From Brevibacillus parabrevis (GTDB lineage Bacteria; Bacillota; Bacilli; Brevibacillales; Brevibacillaceae), in assembly GCF_003710905.1 (NCBI RefSeq), contig NZ_RHHV01000003.1, forward strand, positions 186,001 through 250,000: a stretch of 64,000 nucleotides of DNA. The letters run 5' to 3'. A program made the translations under genes and the position numbers. A model generated the notes under the pieces. The model saw only the letters and a program-made list of their open reading frames with translations, was not told where the DNA came from and did no database searches. This document shows positions 26,001 to 34,020 of this stretch, one piece after another. Position 1 is the first letter of the stretch. Every line of letters starts with the position of its first letter.

Positions 26001-26983
26001 CGGATTACGCGCAACAGCTTGAACAGTCGGTCAGTGGAGAGGAGATCAAGAACGTCAAAGTGACAGCAAATCCGGGCTGGATCGCCGATGCAAAAAGTTT
26101 GGCTGTCTACACACCAGCCACGTTGGACTTGCAAGTAACGGGACCCGGCGTACCTGAACAATGGCAGGTTGCCAGCACTTCCATGGGTGGGGAGTTTGTT
26201 TATACAGGGACGACCGTTCCGACTCAAACGACATGGAGACAAGTATTGCAAAATCAGAAATACAAAGCGGAAATTAACGGTTTTGTCATCACGATGAACT
26301 ATAAAATTGACTTTGCCTTGAGCTATGACGTGTGCACCAAAGACGAGGATGACAACGAGACGTGCGAGGCACAACAAGCCGGCAGCACCATGACAGGCCG
26401 TTATACGATCACGGTCAAAGGCGGAGAGCGGCTTTTTGAAGTGTTTGAACCGAATGCGACAAGCTCTGTCCTTCATACAGCCGAATGGGCTGAGTACCAC
26501 GGGCGTGACCGCTATCCGGACAGTACACCTCTCGATTTTTACGCTGGAGAGCGGATCTTGGCGCGCGTGGAGCTGCAGGATCGACATCGTCACCCGGTCA
26601 GCGGACAGTTTCCCCTCATCGCCTCGGCCAAGGCGTGGATATCTGAGACTGGACGGAGGCAGACGTCATTGCAGTCTTTGCTCGATTTGCGCGCTATTTC
26701 CAGCCAGCGATGGGGCGGTCCTTCCTATGCGGTTGCCAAGTTGGGGCAGCGTGAGACAGGGGTAGATACTCCTTTGATGGGAGACAAGCAGTACGGATTT
26801 GAAAAAGGGGCTTCTTATGCGGTTTACTACCAGGTTCAGTTCCGGTTTGGGGTGAACAAAGGTTTTTCCTACTGGAACAAAACGACAGGGCAAGGTCATG
26901 AGCATGCAGATTACCGGGTGCCTTTCCGAATCATTGCCAACGCTTGGGAACGCCAAGGTGTCCGCAACCACAGCACTCAGTAA
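23027..26983 (+). CDS. Very large secreted multi-domain protein with paired cysteines
   Basis: A 1,318-residue protein of unknown function. Signal peptide about 1-34 (hydrophobic, ends near VLAAP). Residues about 35-145 are encoded in AT-rich DNA. Then come an Ig/PKD-like domain (NKTKYEVNEQVTISANATDY, about 200-310), four successive modules each framed by a cysteine pair (near residues 333/418, 435/547, 561/667 and 681/791), a CARDB-like domain (about 810-925, ITFQIKNAGKLKHDTKLAVRW, NWADNRAKWPV), and a C-terminal beta-rich region with a close Cys pair near 1103/1113. No catalytic motif, sortase signal or SLH repeat is seen. It may be a surface fibre or adhesin. GAGAGG lies 10 bases upstream. 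Confidence 0.7.
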   Translation: MIMHFFRVRKIARIVLSFFFLCSLYTIYMNFVLAAPNLHGIAVATVDLNKELAPEGQYDILTISGIEGQLGATISQIEINGVIDSNRVLGFADTNKKADRGWYFVDNTEAPAWINRLGGNPNYILGGNANVYSKKISAVEAINFQPYQAYNLAELATASGGAGYTIGDNLEPNGNGYISVGHFRTTPQPTGQVSTNKTKYEVNEQVTISANATDYSYYDRGILVWSLSVVNKTTGRGYHSFVTNEEIRDQSGYVPVVSETSTPKPFVWTNSYQYKPVEAGLYEVTLTITDRHHRSRQGSPSINVSTPYTYQFTVGDASPIDPKPPVDPEPVGCKRTTMDLRIEEEKTVRELLGVADQGETITVEKYATIIATAKKPGSFTKNGVAMQTGSGDNRKVGITEAPESGTFKIAYTSEDKTECWEKSIAVKRGGQGVDQCPIVMVNGKVLSSGATIELSPGEEIRFKSTYRDAAGEVNPASILWDVTKPDGTVETLPRRDKGDRAGWVTYNSDTFRLPYTDEVGEGVTLDKGKTYRVKLNYNQALWRDRPECDWQITIKIRDISCSIAEQERIRFKRYGEQPSQFPPGGESFSDFKFIPFYKENFTLTPEGYQTHMRVAASSSGTWYVERNNERKLLGQKLGASEQQAVVLPEDIEVGEQIKLVFISETGCIREFVFTVQGYGRCYKMLISMETLSGQEAWTRPIQRGETIRLQASDFPDKRYDLMLFTSEDTKMNTQWLDPVSLEWKFSRDGRSLPSDKLPVESHWIRLPDDDVTDEVLPGLYMVAFYGESNETCDGYIFIEIEGADTTDKENLLILKESFAIAPKQPQAAGTTGVITFQIKNAGKLKHDTKLAVRWDSSAKETMLDVDGFKPGEVRTIKVPTQYPQKSEDFIAHLNPAQNQPENETNWADNRAKWPVKIVGGNIPQPPGGGEDYEGGEIGLEIYDSDGRQLQKLPVHADGVWEREPAKIRVVIDHTKINEGYQKTQQQINQKITDYAQQLEQSVSGEEIKNVKVTANPGWIADAKSLAVYTPATLDLQVTGPGVPEQWQVASTSMGGEFVYTGTTVPTQTTWRQVLQNQKYKAEINGFVITMNYKIDFALSYDVCTKDEDDNETCEAQQAGSTMTGRYTITVKGGERLFEVFEPNATSSVLHTAEWAEYHGRDRYPDSTPLDFYAGERILARVELQDRHRHPVSGQFPLIASAKAWISETGRRQTSLQSLLDLRAISSQRWGGPSYAVAKLGQRETGVDTPLMGDKQYGFEKGASYAVYYQVQFRFGVNKGFSYWNKTTGQGHEHADYRVPFRIIANAWERQGVRNHSTQ

Positions 26984-27050
26984 ATATATTTGCAGCCCTT
27001 ATCTGTCTTTTTTTACTGTTTGAAGTAGAAAGAAGACAAGGGGGATCACG

Positions 27051-29846
27051 ATGATGACAACGGCCAAGCGCCTGTTCTATTTGTTGATTATGCTTGCGAT
27101 ATGCTGGGTGAATGCTGGCGGAACCGGGTGGGCAAAAGAGCATCGTTTATTCGTTGAAACGGCGTGGGCTTGGGTGGAAGAGGGAGAGATACACTTTCAG
27201 GCGCAATTGTCAGCAGCTTCAGAGCAGGTCGAGCTGGCTGTCGTTCAGGAAGGGGAGCGAAAAAGCCGGGCCTTCCGCAACGATGATCGCATTTCCGCTG
27301 TTGTTAAGCCTGCTGGCAATCGCCCGCTGATCATCAGTCTGACAGATCGGGACGACGAAGAGTTGTTGGCAAGCTGGCAACTGGATTTGGCTGATCTAGA
27401 TGTATCTTATGAGGCTGCGTTGGAGGTGAGGCGTGCACCTTGGGACAGGTACGTTGAGGACGGGAAAGACCTGCTGGAGTTAATCCCCGCGTCAGAAGAA
27501 GCTGAGATGCACCAGACTGGAGAACCGGATGAGTCAGAGATAGAGGAGCCGGACACAGACGTTTCTGATAGGTCACTGGATGAGTTGGCACAAGCGTTTT
27601 ACAAAGATTTTGCCGAAAGCGGCAAGCCACAAGAAGCCGAATTGCGCAGCAGAGAAGTGATTTTTGAACTGGAGCCTAACAATACCAAGGAAAAAGCGGA
27701 TTGGCTGTTTGACGCCAAGGATAGCAGGGGGAAAATTGGCACAGCAGGCGACGTCGATTACTGGAAAGTAAAAGGCACGAAGCATGGACGAATGAATGTT
27801 TCCTTGCGTGAGGTTCCTCCGGGCCAGGACTATCACGTATACGTATTTGACAATGAGCATAACGAGCTGGGGCGTTCTGAGCTTGCGGGAGAGCACGATG
27901 AAAGTGTGGAAGGAATCGGCCTGGAAAAAGACCAGTGGTACTATGTCATGGTAAAAGGACATATGGAGTCTCACCATAAAGATTTTTACTATCGACTGCG
28001 GGTGGATTTTCTGGCTGATCAGACAGAAGCAAAAGTGGACGAGTACGAGCCGAACAATACGCTCGAAGAAGCGTACGAGCTGCCAGCCAATTTTACAGCT
28101 TCTGTGGACGGAAATTTGCACGCCAGTACGGACGTCGATTATTATCGCTACTCGTTCTCGCTTGCCTCGACTTTTACCATTGATCTCAAAGAAATTCCGG
28201 CCGGGATGGACATCGACTTGTATGTACAGGACGAGCAGGGGAAGGTATTGTCCCGATCAGAGAAGCCGAGGAATGCCAACGAACAAATCATCATGAACGT
28301 CGATCCGGGCAACTACATCATTAAAGTCATGGCGAGCAAGCGATCCGGTTTCACGCCTAATTCTTACAAGCTGGAGATAGCAGCAAAGACCATTCCGGTC
28401 ATATTGATTCCGGGAATTGGCGGGTCACGCCTCATGGCCGAGGAGGGCGGTCAAGCTTCGGAAATATGGCTTGGTCTTGGAGACAGTTTGGTCGGAATCA
28501 ATGACCCCAGACATCGGCGCTTGCTGTCGTTGGAGCCGACGACAACAAACAGCGTAGAAGTGCGCCCACGGCAGGCGGGAGCATCCATCTATCCGGAACC
28601 TGACGATGAAGGATTCAGCGCGATTGAGTATCTCTCTTACTCTCCGCTGAGCCCTGTGCGTGACATGACCGAACAGTATTACAGCATGGTCAAAGAATTG
28701 GAGAGAGCTGGCTACAAAAAGCACAAGACTATCTTTGCGATGCCGTATGACTGGCGATACAGCAGCACGAAAAACGCAGCTTTCCTCAAACAAAAAATAG
28801 ATACTGCGCTGGAACGATCGGGGGCGAGGCAAGTTCAGCTGGTCGCGCACAGCATGGGTGGTTTGCTTACGAGGGAAACGTTGCTCTCAAATGTGTCGTA
28901 CCAGTCAAAAGTCAAGCGCATTGTCTACATGGGAACGCCATTTCTCGGATCTCCGCGAGCGTATCAGGCAATCAAATACGGGTACAACTTTTCCATCCCA
29001 TGGCTGGATGAAGAGACAGGAAAAATCATCTCGGAATACGCACCGGCTGTTTATGAACTGCTGCCTTCCAAAAAGTATTTTGAAACGGTGGGTTTCTTGA
29101 AGAAAAATCGCAACGAACCTTACAGCTATCAAGACTTTTTGCAAGATAAAAAAATTCGTCTCGACTACACTCCGCTGGTCAAGCAGGGAGGAGCACTCCA
29201 TGAAAAGTGGGACAAAAAGACGATCAATGTACCTCAGTATGCGATTGTTGGTACGGGTCAAACTACGTTTCTCGGCTACTACTTTGATGCGTACCACAAT
29301 GAATGGGTCCCTTATTACGACAATGGTCTTGGAGATGGCACCGTTCCGTACATCAGCGCGAACTATGCTCAAAAGGATATGAAAAAAAGGTACTATGTAG
29401 CTGGCGAACATGCCAAGCTGCCTGCCAATCCGGAAGTCATGAAACAAGTGACGCAATTGCTGAAGGGCAACGAGGAAGTTCAGCCTGGTCTACGCAACCA
29501 GCTCGGGGGCAAAAGCGCCAAGTATTTGTACTACATTATTTCCAAGGAAGACGGGACCTTTCCAGAGTTGACGTTGCTGAAAAATGGAAAGTCGATCAAG
29601 CTCGATGCGAATGCAAAAGAAGTGGTGGATGATTTGTCGATTGAATACCATGGCAATATCGTCGTAATCCATGTGCTCGATCAAGAAGAACTGGAATTTG
29701 AACCTCCAACGCCAGCTTCAAACGAGCCAGCGACGAAGCTTTTCATCAAGCGCTTTTCGTCCGAGGATTCACAAGAAGATGGGGAAAGCGGCAGGCGGTA
29801 TCGCCTGGACGGAAATGGCCTAAACGAAGCGCCGGAGGAAAGCTGA
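27051..29846 (+). CDS. Secreted LCAT-like alpha/beta hydrolase with two PPC domains
   Basis: A 931-residue exported enzyme. A signal peptide (about 1-28, ending GWAKE) is followed by an Asp/Glu-rich segment and two pre-peptidase-C-like (PPC) beta-domains, each starting with EPNNT (about residues 206 and 330). The catalytic region begins at VILIPGIGGSRL (about 450), with the lid-type segment of lecithin:cholesterol acyltransferase relatives, the nucleophile elbow AHSMGG (Ser about 601), Asp about 762 in LGDGTVPY and His about 787 in AGEHAKLP. It probably hydrolyses esters or phospholipids outside the cell. The start has GGGGGA upstream; the gene follows the giant protein by 67 bases. Confidence 0.82.
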   Translation: MMTTAKRLFYLLIMLAICWVNAGGTGWAKEHRLFVETAWAWVEEGEIHFQAQLSAASEQVELAVVQEGERKSRAFRNDDRISAVVKPAGNRPLIISLTDRDDEELLASWQLDLADLDVSYEAALEVRRAPWDRYVEDGKDLLELIPASEEAEMHQTGEPDESEIEEPDTDVSDRSLDELAQAFYKDFAESGKPQEAELRSREVIFELEPNNTKEKADWLFDAKDSRGKIGTAGDVDYWKVKGTKHGRMNVSLREVPPGQDYHVYVFDNEHNELGRSELAGEHDESVEGIGLEKDQWYYVMVKGHMESHHKDFYYRLRVDFLADQTEAKVDEYEPNNTLEEAYELPANFTASVDGNLHASTDVDYYRYSFSLASTFTIDLKEIPAGMDIDLYVQDEQGKVLSRSEKPRNANEQIIMNVDPGNYIIKVMASKRSGFTPNSYKLEIAAKTIPVILIPGIGGSRLMAEEGGQASEIWLGLGDSLVGINDPRHRRLLSLEPTTTNSVEVRPRQAGASIYPEPDDEGFSAIEYLSYSPLSPVRDMTEQYYSMVKELERAGYKKHKTIFAMPYDWRYSSTKNAAFLKQKIDTALERSGARQVQLVAHSMGGLLTRETLLSNVSYQSKVKRIVYMGTPFLGSPRAYQAIKYGYNFSIPWLDEETGKIISEYAPAVYELLPSKKYFETVGFLKKNRNEPYSYQDFLQDKKIRLDYTPLVKQGGALHEKWDKKTINVPQYAIVGTGQTTFLGYYFDAYHNEWVPYYDNGLGDGTVPYISANYAQKDMKKRYYVAGEHAKLPANPEVMKQVTQLLKGNEEVQPGLRNQLGGKSAKYLYYIISKEDGTFPELTLLKNGKSIKLDANAKEVVDDLSIEYHGNIVVIHVLDQEELEFEPPTPASNEPATKLFIKRFSSEDSQEDGESGRRYRLDGNGLNEAPEES

Positions 29847-29883
29847 AAATGGGATACATGAATAGATGAATGAATAAATAGAC

Positions 29884-29930
29884 GGAAGTCTGGATTTGTG
29901 AATCCATAAAATCGCTTGATCAAGACTTCC
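29884..29930. other. Branched inverted repeat in the intergenic gap
   Basis: GGAAGTCT (29884-29891) pairs with AGACTTCC (29923-29930). Nested inside are the hairpin GGATT-TGTG-AATCC (29892-29905) and the palindrome CTTGATCAAG (29915-29924). There is no T run, so it is not a standard terminator; it lies between the lipase gene and a small membrane-protein gene. Confidence 0.5.
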
Positions 29931-29971
29931 AATAGAGCGCCGAAAGCGTCTAAGGCAGGAAGGACGAAAAT

Positions 29972-30313
29972 ATGGACAATCTGTTTATCTGGCTGCTCCT
30001 CGGCCCGTTTATGTACTCGATTGAGTTGGGCGGACCGATTATCGGGTTGCTTGTAACAGGCTACCTGCGGGCGGTTTACGGATTTCGGGGATGGTTGACG
30101 TTCGGCGCAGCGTTTCTTGGCTGTTTTTTGTACTACATGATTGCCGTGCCTTCCGATACGATGCTGGGATCGCTCCTGATCATCAAGGCAGCGATGGCGA
30201 TTCACTCTGCGTTGCTGCTGACTTTGATCATGTGGCTGTTTGACAAGCTCATGAAGCGATATCGTAAAAAGCCGACCGAGGACGGGGAGCCACTTGAGGA
30301 AGAAGCAGAGTAG
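29972..30313 (+). CDS. Small membrane protein of unknown function
   Basis: A 113-residue protein with about three hydrophobic segments (about 5-35, 40-62, 65-92) and a charged tail (KRYRKKPTEDGEPLEEEAE) that likely lies in the cytoplasm. I do not recognise a family. GGAAGGA lies six to eight bases before the ATG. It sits between the exported-protein cluster and ywhD, with a structured inverted repeat just upstream. Confidence 0.7.
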   Translation: MDNLFIWLLLGPFMYSIELGGPIIGLLVTGYLRAVYGFRGWLTFGAAFLGCFLYYMIAVPSDTMLGSLLIIKAAMAIHSALLLTLIMWLFDKLMKRYRKKPTEDGEPLEEEAE

Positions 30314-30348
30314 CGCGAAGCAAAAAAATAACCGGGCACATGGGCAAA

Positions 30349-30377
30349 TTGCGTCACTGTAGGTTTCCGAGTAGAAT
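30349..30377 (+). promoter_or_regulatory. Putative sigma-A promoter of ywhD
   Basis: TTGCGT (30349-30354), 17-base spacer, TAGAAT (30372-30377), 36 bases before the start. Confidence 0.55.
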
Positions 30378-30412
30378 AAAGAAAGGAGAATATGTGTCTG
30401 GAGGGCGTGTAA

Positions 30413-30910
30413 ATGGATATTTTCGATAACAAAAAAGGCGGCTTTACCATCATGAGCGGCAAAACGGACGTTCATGGCGGATTCGGCCAAGGGGTACTCG
30501 ATCTGGGAGCTGTATCGTCCGTTATCATCGATGGAGATGAAGCCTACATCGACATGGGTGCGCTGCATGCAAAAAGCTCGATTGAAAAAGGCATCAAATG
30601 GACGATGAACAAAGAAGAAGTACCGAACGGCAAGCCGTACTGGGTGGTGTGGGTAACCGTTGACCGCAATGAAAATGGCCCGTATTACGCAGGGGCGACT
30701 GCTTGTTACATGGAAATCGATCGGGAAGCGCGCCGCGGCTACAAAATTTTGGCGGATCATGTGAATCGTATGGACTATTCCATGAAGCGCCGGATCATGT
30801 TGACCGAGCTTGGCGACAAAGAAAAAGCTGCTTTGAAAAAATTGCTGATCGAAAATAATGCAGCCATGTTCGATAATTCCACGGAGGAATTAAAACAAAA
30901 TTTGTCCTAA
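30413..30910 (+). CDS. ywhD: YwhD family protein
   Basis: A 165-residue cytoplasmic protein that matches my recollection of B. subtilis YwhD (FTIMSGKTDVHGGFGQGVLDL, DMGALHAKSSIEKGIKW, YYAGATACYMEIDRE). Its function is unknown. In B. subtilis ywhD is next to pbpG (ywhE), speE and speB, as here. The start has GGAGGG about eight bases upstream. A perfect long hairpin follows about 110 bases downstream. Confidence 0.85.
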   Translation: MDIFDNKKGGFTIMSGKTDVHGGFGQGVLDLGAVSSVIIDGDEAYIDMGALHAKSSIEKGIKWTMNKEEVPNGKPYWVVWVTVDRNENGPYYAGATACYMEIDREARRGYKILADHVNRMDYSMKRRIMLTELGDKEKAALKKLLIENNAAMFDNSTEELKQNLS

Positions 30911-30995
30911 AGCTGGAAATCGTGAACGGTCTGTGAACAAATTGTGAAATCAATTGTTACCAGAATTGAAGTCAGGTAAACTTATTTCCATATCT

Positions 30996-31009
30996 GTGTA
31001 CATGTACAC
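30996..31009. promoter_or_regulatory. Perfect 14-bp palindrome
   Basis: GTGTACATGTACAC, fully self-complementary, in the 275-base gap between ywhD and the next gene. Possible dimer-protein binding site; nothing else supports a role. Confidence 0.4.
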
Positions 31010-31017
31010 TGGGTCAA

Positions 31018-31053
31018 CAAACAGGGAAAGAGCCGTCACTCTTTCCCTGTTTG
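31018..31053. terminator. Perfect 15-bp hairpin after ywhD
   Basis: CAAACAGGGAAAGAG, loop CCGTCA, CTCTTTCCCTGTTTG: fifteen perfect pairs. Only three T follow the stem, so termination is possible but the lack of a longer T run is unusual. Confidence 0.6.
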
Positions 31054-31185
31054 CGTTCAGGCAAATTGTGAACATGATGATCCGGTGATTGCCGATAGAA
31101 GATTTTTTTACTGGTCATGGTTTGCGCTGATAGCGGCACACTAAAGAGGCTCGACCCAAACTGTCTGACGGAAGGGGCGGTACTC

Positions 31186-31440
31186 ATGAATGAAGATCCG
31201 CGTGAACAGGAGCAATCCCAGGATCATTTTGTGAAACACGGCGGGGTTCATTTTCGGACGCATGTGGAACCTGCTGAAATCAACAACTTTATCCGCAAGC
31301 TCCCGGCAGGCAAGCGGGAAAGCTTGTTTGAAGTATTGGAACAGCTCGATCAGGCCGGGATGATTAGTATCGTCAACGACCATGTCTTCACCGACGGAGA
31401 TGGCATCGTAGGCGGCGGAGACAGCCAATCATTAAAGTGA
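31186..31440 (+). CDS. Small hypothetical protein
   Basis: An 84-residue hydrophilic protein (MNEDPREQEQSQDHFV...), with a C-terminal helix-rich part (NNFIRKLPAGKRESLFEVLEQLDQAG). No family recognised. The ATG at 31186 has GGAAGGGG eight bases upstream, which supports translation; the frame can extend to 31117 without such a site. A terminator follows 25 bases downstream, convergent with the penicillin-binding protein gene. Confidence 0.6.
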   Translation: MNEDPREQEQSQDHFVKHGGVHFRTHVEPAEINNFIRKLPAGKRESLFEVLEQLDQAGMISIVNDHVFTDGDGIVGGGDSQSLK

Positions 31441-31465
31441 TGAGCCAGGCATTGAAATGATGAAA

Positions 31466-31505
31466 CAAAAAAAGGACGTACTCTTTGCGAGCGCGTCCTT
31501 TTTTC
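31466..31505. terminator. Bidirectional terminator
   Basis: AAAAAAAGGACG, loop of about 15 bases, CGTCCTTTTTT between two convergent genes. Confidence 0.85.
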
Positions 31506-31513
31506 GTTATCAG

Positions 31514-33565
31514 TTATTGATCCGGCTTCCACCAGCTGCCCATCCGTTGCCAGAACGTCGAAGAGTCGGGCGCAGGCAGCGGCGTAGGTGTTTGGTTGGG
31601 AGGCAGATGATCTGTACAGTAATCTTGTGGCTCCGTGCCACTGGCAAAGTAAAACAGCTGTGGAGTCGGGCAATGTTCGGTAGCCAACTTTCCTGACGCT
31701 GGATCGATGTAGACGGAAACCACTCCGGCGGGCATATCAAAGAGGGCGGGAGGCTGTCCTTTCAGTGCGCTCTCCATAAAGCTCGCCCACACTTTTTTGG
31801 ACAAATACCCTTCCTTTACATCGTCCACCTTTTGATTTTTGTCGTAGCCTACCCACACCGTGGAGACTAACTGAGGGGTAAAACCGCTTAGCCAAGCGTC
31901 ATAGTCGGTCGACCCCGTCTTTCCGGCAACTGGCCGATTCAATTCATTGGCGACGCGGAATCCGGTTCCGCCGCGTTCAAACACACCTTGCATCATATTC
32001 ACCAACAGAGCAGAGGCGACAGGATCGGCCACCCGTGTTTTCTGCGTAGTTTCTTGCACCAAAACGTTTCCTTCGCTGTCTTCAATCGATGTAATCGCGA
32101 TTGGCTCAACCGCTTCTCCTTTGTTGACGATAGCCGCGTAGGCTGCATTCAACTCCAGAGGTGAGACGGGGGAAGTGCCGAGGGCGAGAGAAGGCACAGC
32201 TTGCAAGGGACTGCTGATTCCCAAGCTTTTCGCCTGCTCGACGACTTTTTGCGGGCTGAGAAAATCAATCGTTTTGACCGCGTAAATGTTGTCAGAAGTC
32301 TTGATCGCATCGCGCATGTTGATCATCGCGTTCGCATATCGTCCGCCGAAATTGCTCGGGATATATTGTTTGTTATGGTCATAGGTGAAGACCGTCGGCT
32401 CGCTTTTCATCATCGTCAGCGGCGTGTAGCCGTTTTGCAAGGCCGCCAAATACATGATCGGCTTGAAGGAGGAGCCGGGCTGTCTTTTGCCCAGCACGCG
32501 ATTGTACTGGCTTGTTTTATAGTCGCGTCCGCCCACCATCGCTTTGATGTACCCGGTAGCAGGGTCCATGGCGACCAATGCGACCTGCAAATTCGGATTG
32601 TCTTTCGGCAGTGTGGATGCGATGATTTCCTCTGCCTTTTTTTGCATCACCGGATCAAGCGTGGTGTGGATTTTCAAACCGCCATGGATGAATTTTTCTT
32701 CATCGATGCCGTACTTGTTTTTGACCAGACTCGCGATGTAATCACGGAAGTAAGGCGCTTGTTCGGTTACGTTTTCCGTAGCGCGCTCCTTTAGTTTGAT
32801 TGGTTCCGCATAAGCCGTTTCTACTTCTTTTGTCGTGAGCATGCCATCGCGCTCCATGGCTTCGAGAATCAGCTTTTGCCGCGATTTTGCCCGCTCAAAA
32901 TCAACGAAAGGAGAGTAGTAGGTCGGTCCTTTGGGAATCCCGGCCAGCATGGCGCTTTCCGCCAGAGACAAGTTTTTGGCGTCCTTGCCGAAATACGTTT
33001 GGGCGGCAGCCTGAACTCCGTAGGCAGAATGACCATAGTAAATCTGGTTCATGTACATTTCCAAAATTTCATCTTTGCTGTAATTCAGCTCCAGTTGAAT
33101 CGCGAGCAAGGCTTCCTTGATTTTTCGCTCCCATGTTTTATCCAGGCTTAAATACAGATTTCGTGCCAGCTGCTGGGTAATCGTACTGGCTCCTTGGCGC
33201 ATGTCCATGTTGATCACATCGACGTAGGCAGCCATGGCCAGCCGTTTCCAGTCAAAGCCGTAATGCTCCCGAAATGAACGATCCTCGATCGCGATCGTTG
33301 CGTTGATGAGGGCAGGCGATATTTCCTGAATGGGCACGGAAATGCGATTTTCCCCCCGGTGCATCGTGTCCAGCACGTCTCCGGTAGCTGCGTAAATCGT
33401 TGTCGTCTGCTTGACGAATGTTTCAGGAAGCGGTTGCGAGCGCAAGTACAAGATCAAGAGCAAGATGGCAAAAGATAAGCATAAAAGGCTGAGTATGGAA
33501 AATTTTACAAATTTCTTGGCCCAGCGAAGATAACGCAACAGGGAAGGCTCACGAATGACTTCCAT
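31514..33565 (-). CDS. pbpG: Class A penicillin-binding protein (PbpG-like)
   Basis: A 683-residue bifunctional peptidoglycan synthase. After a short cytoplasmic tail and one membrane anchor (about 22-45) comes the glycosyltransferase-51 domain: AIEDRSFREHYGFDW (catalytic Glu), RQGASTITQQLARN and RKIKEALLAIQLE. The transpeptidase domain has SSFKP (nucleophile Ser), SDN and KTGS boxes. The tail is Pro/Thr-rich. Location beside speE-speB matches B. subtilis pbpG (PBP2d), a forespore enzyme; the symbol rests on that synteny. The ATG at 33565 has GGAGGAG upstream. The 500-base upstream gap holds a tandem repeat (33673-33813). Confidence 0.87.
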   Translation of the reverse strand: MEVIREPSLLRYLRWAKKFVKFSILSLLCLSFAILLLILYLRSQPLPETFVKQTTTIYAATGDVLDTMHRGENRISVPIQEISPALINATIAIEDRSFREHYGFDWKRLAMAAYVDVINMDMRQGASTITQQLARNLYLSLDKTWERKIKEALLAIQLELNYSKDEILEMYMNQIYYGHSAYGVQAAAQTYFGKDAKNLSLAESAMLAGIPKGPTYYSPFVDFERAKSRQKLILEAMERDGMLTTKEVETAYAEPIKLKERATENVTEQAPYFRDYIASLVKNKYGIDEEKFIHGGLKIHTTLDPVMQKKAEEIIASTLPKDNPNLQVALVAMDPATGYIKAMVGGRDYKTSQYNRVLGKRQPGSSFKPIMYLAALQNGYTPLTMMKSEPTVFTYDHNKQYIPSNFGGRYANAMINMRDAIKTSDNIYAVKTIDFLSPQKVVEQAKSLGISSPLQAVPSLALGTSPVSPLELNAAYAAIVNKGEAVEPIAITSIEDSEGNVLVQETTQKTRVADPVASALLVNMMQGVFERGGTGFRVANELNRPVAGKTGSTDYDAWLSGFTPQLVSTVWVGYDKNQKVDDVKEGYLSKKVWASFMESALKGQPPALFDMPAGVVSVYIDPASGKLATEHCPTPQLFYFASGTEPQDYCTDHLPPNQTPTPLPAPDSSTFWQRMGSWWKPDQ

Positions 33566-33672
33566 TTTGCCTCTCCTCCTTTCTATTGTTTGAACGAACA
33601 AAATAGTCGTGACAGTCTCCCCGCTCTTTGGGGGAGAAAAGCGTTGGTCGCAAGCGTTTTACGTCCCAAAAG

Positions 33673-33813
33673 ACGTTTTTCGCAGAAACGGGGACGGTTG
33701 TTTGACAAGCGAAAGCGCCACATCTGCCGTCAAGCCCCCGCCGCGTCTTTTCACAGAAACGAAATAGCTGTTTGACAAGCGAAAACGACACCTCCACCGC
33801 CATAACCCTTGCC
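33673..33813. repeat. Imperfect tandem duplication, unit about 70 bp
   Basis: Two adjacent copies (about 33673-33742 and 33743-33813). Both contain CAGAAACG (33683, 33754) and the exact 14-mer TTTGACAAGCGAAA (33701, 33771), with similar sequence between and after. It sits between the divergent pbpG and speE genes, and no credible reading frame covers it. The surrounding gap (33,602-34,100) otherwise holds only the speE promoter. Confidence 0.7.
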
Positions 33814-34020
33814 GAGTTTTTTTGCAAAATCCGCTCTGAGCAGCAAAAGCAGCCACGTCCTCTGACATAAAAAAACAGCGCGACGTTTCCACAAAAAACG
33901 GGACATACTAAGGGACACAAATGATACTTCTAGTATGGGTCAGCTGTGTACTGGATAAACTTGCCTGTCGCATGAAAAACGAGCGCGAGGACGGGTTTTT
34001 GGCCTGTCCAGAAAAAAAAC

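Noticed and set aside
33549..33920. Open frame of 123 codons on the minus strand upstream of pbpG
   Set aside because: It spans the tandem repeat, has odd composition and no ribosome binding site at its start, and overlaps the pbpG leader.
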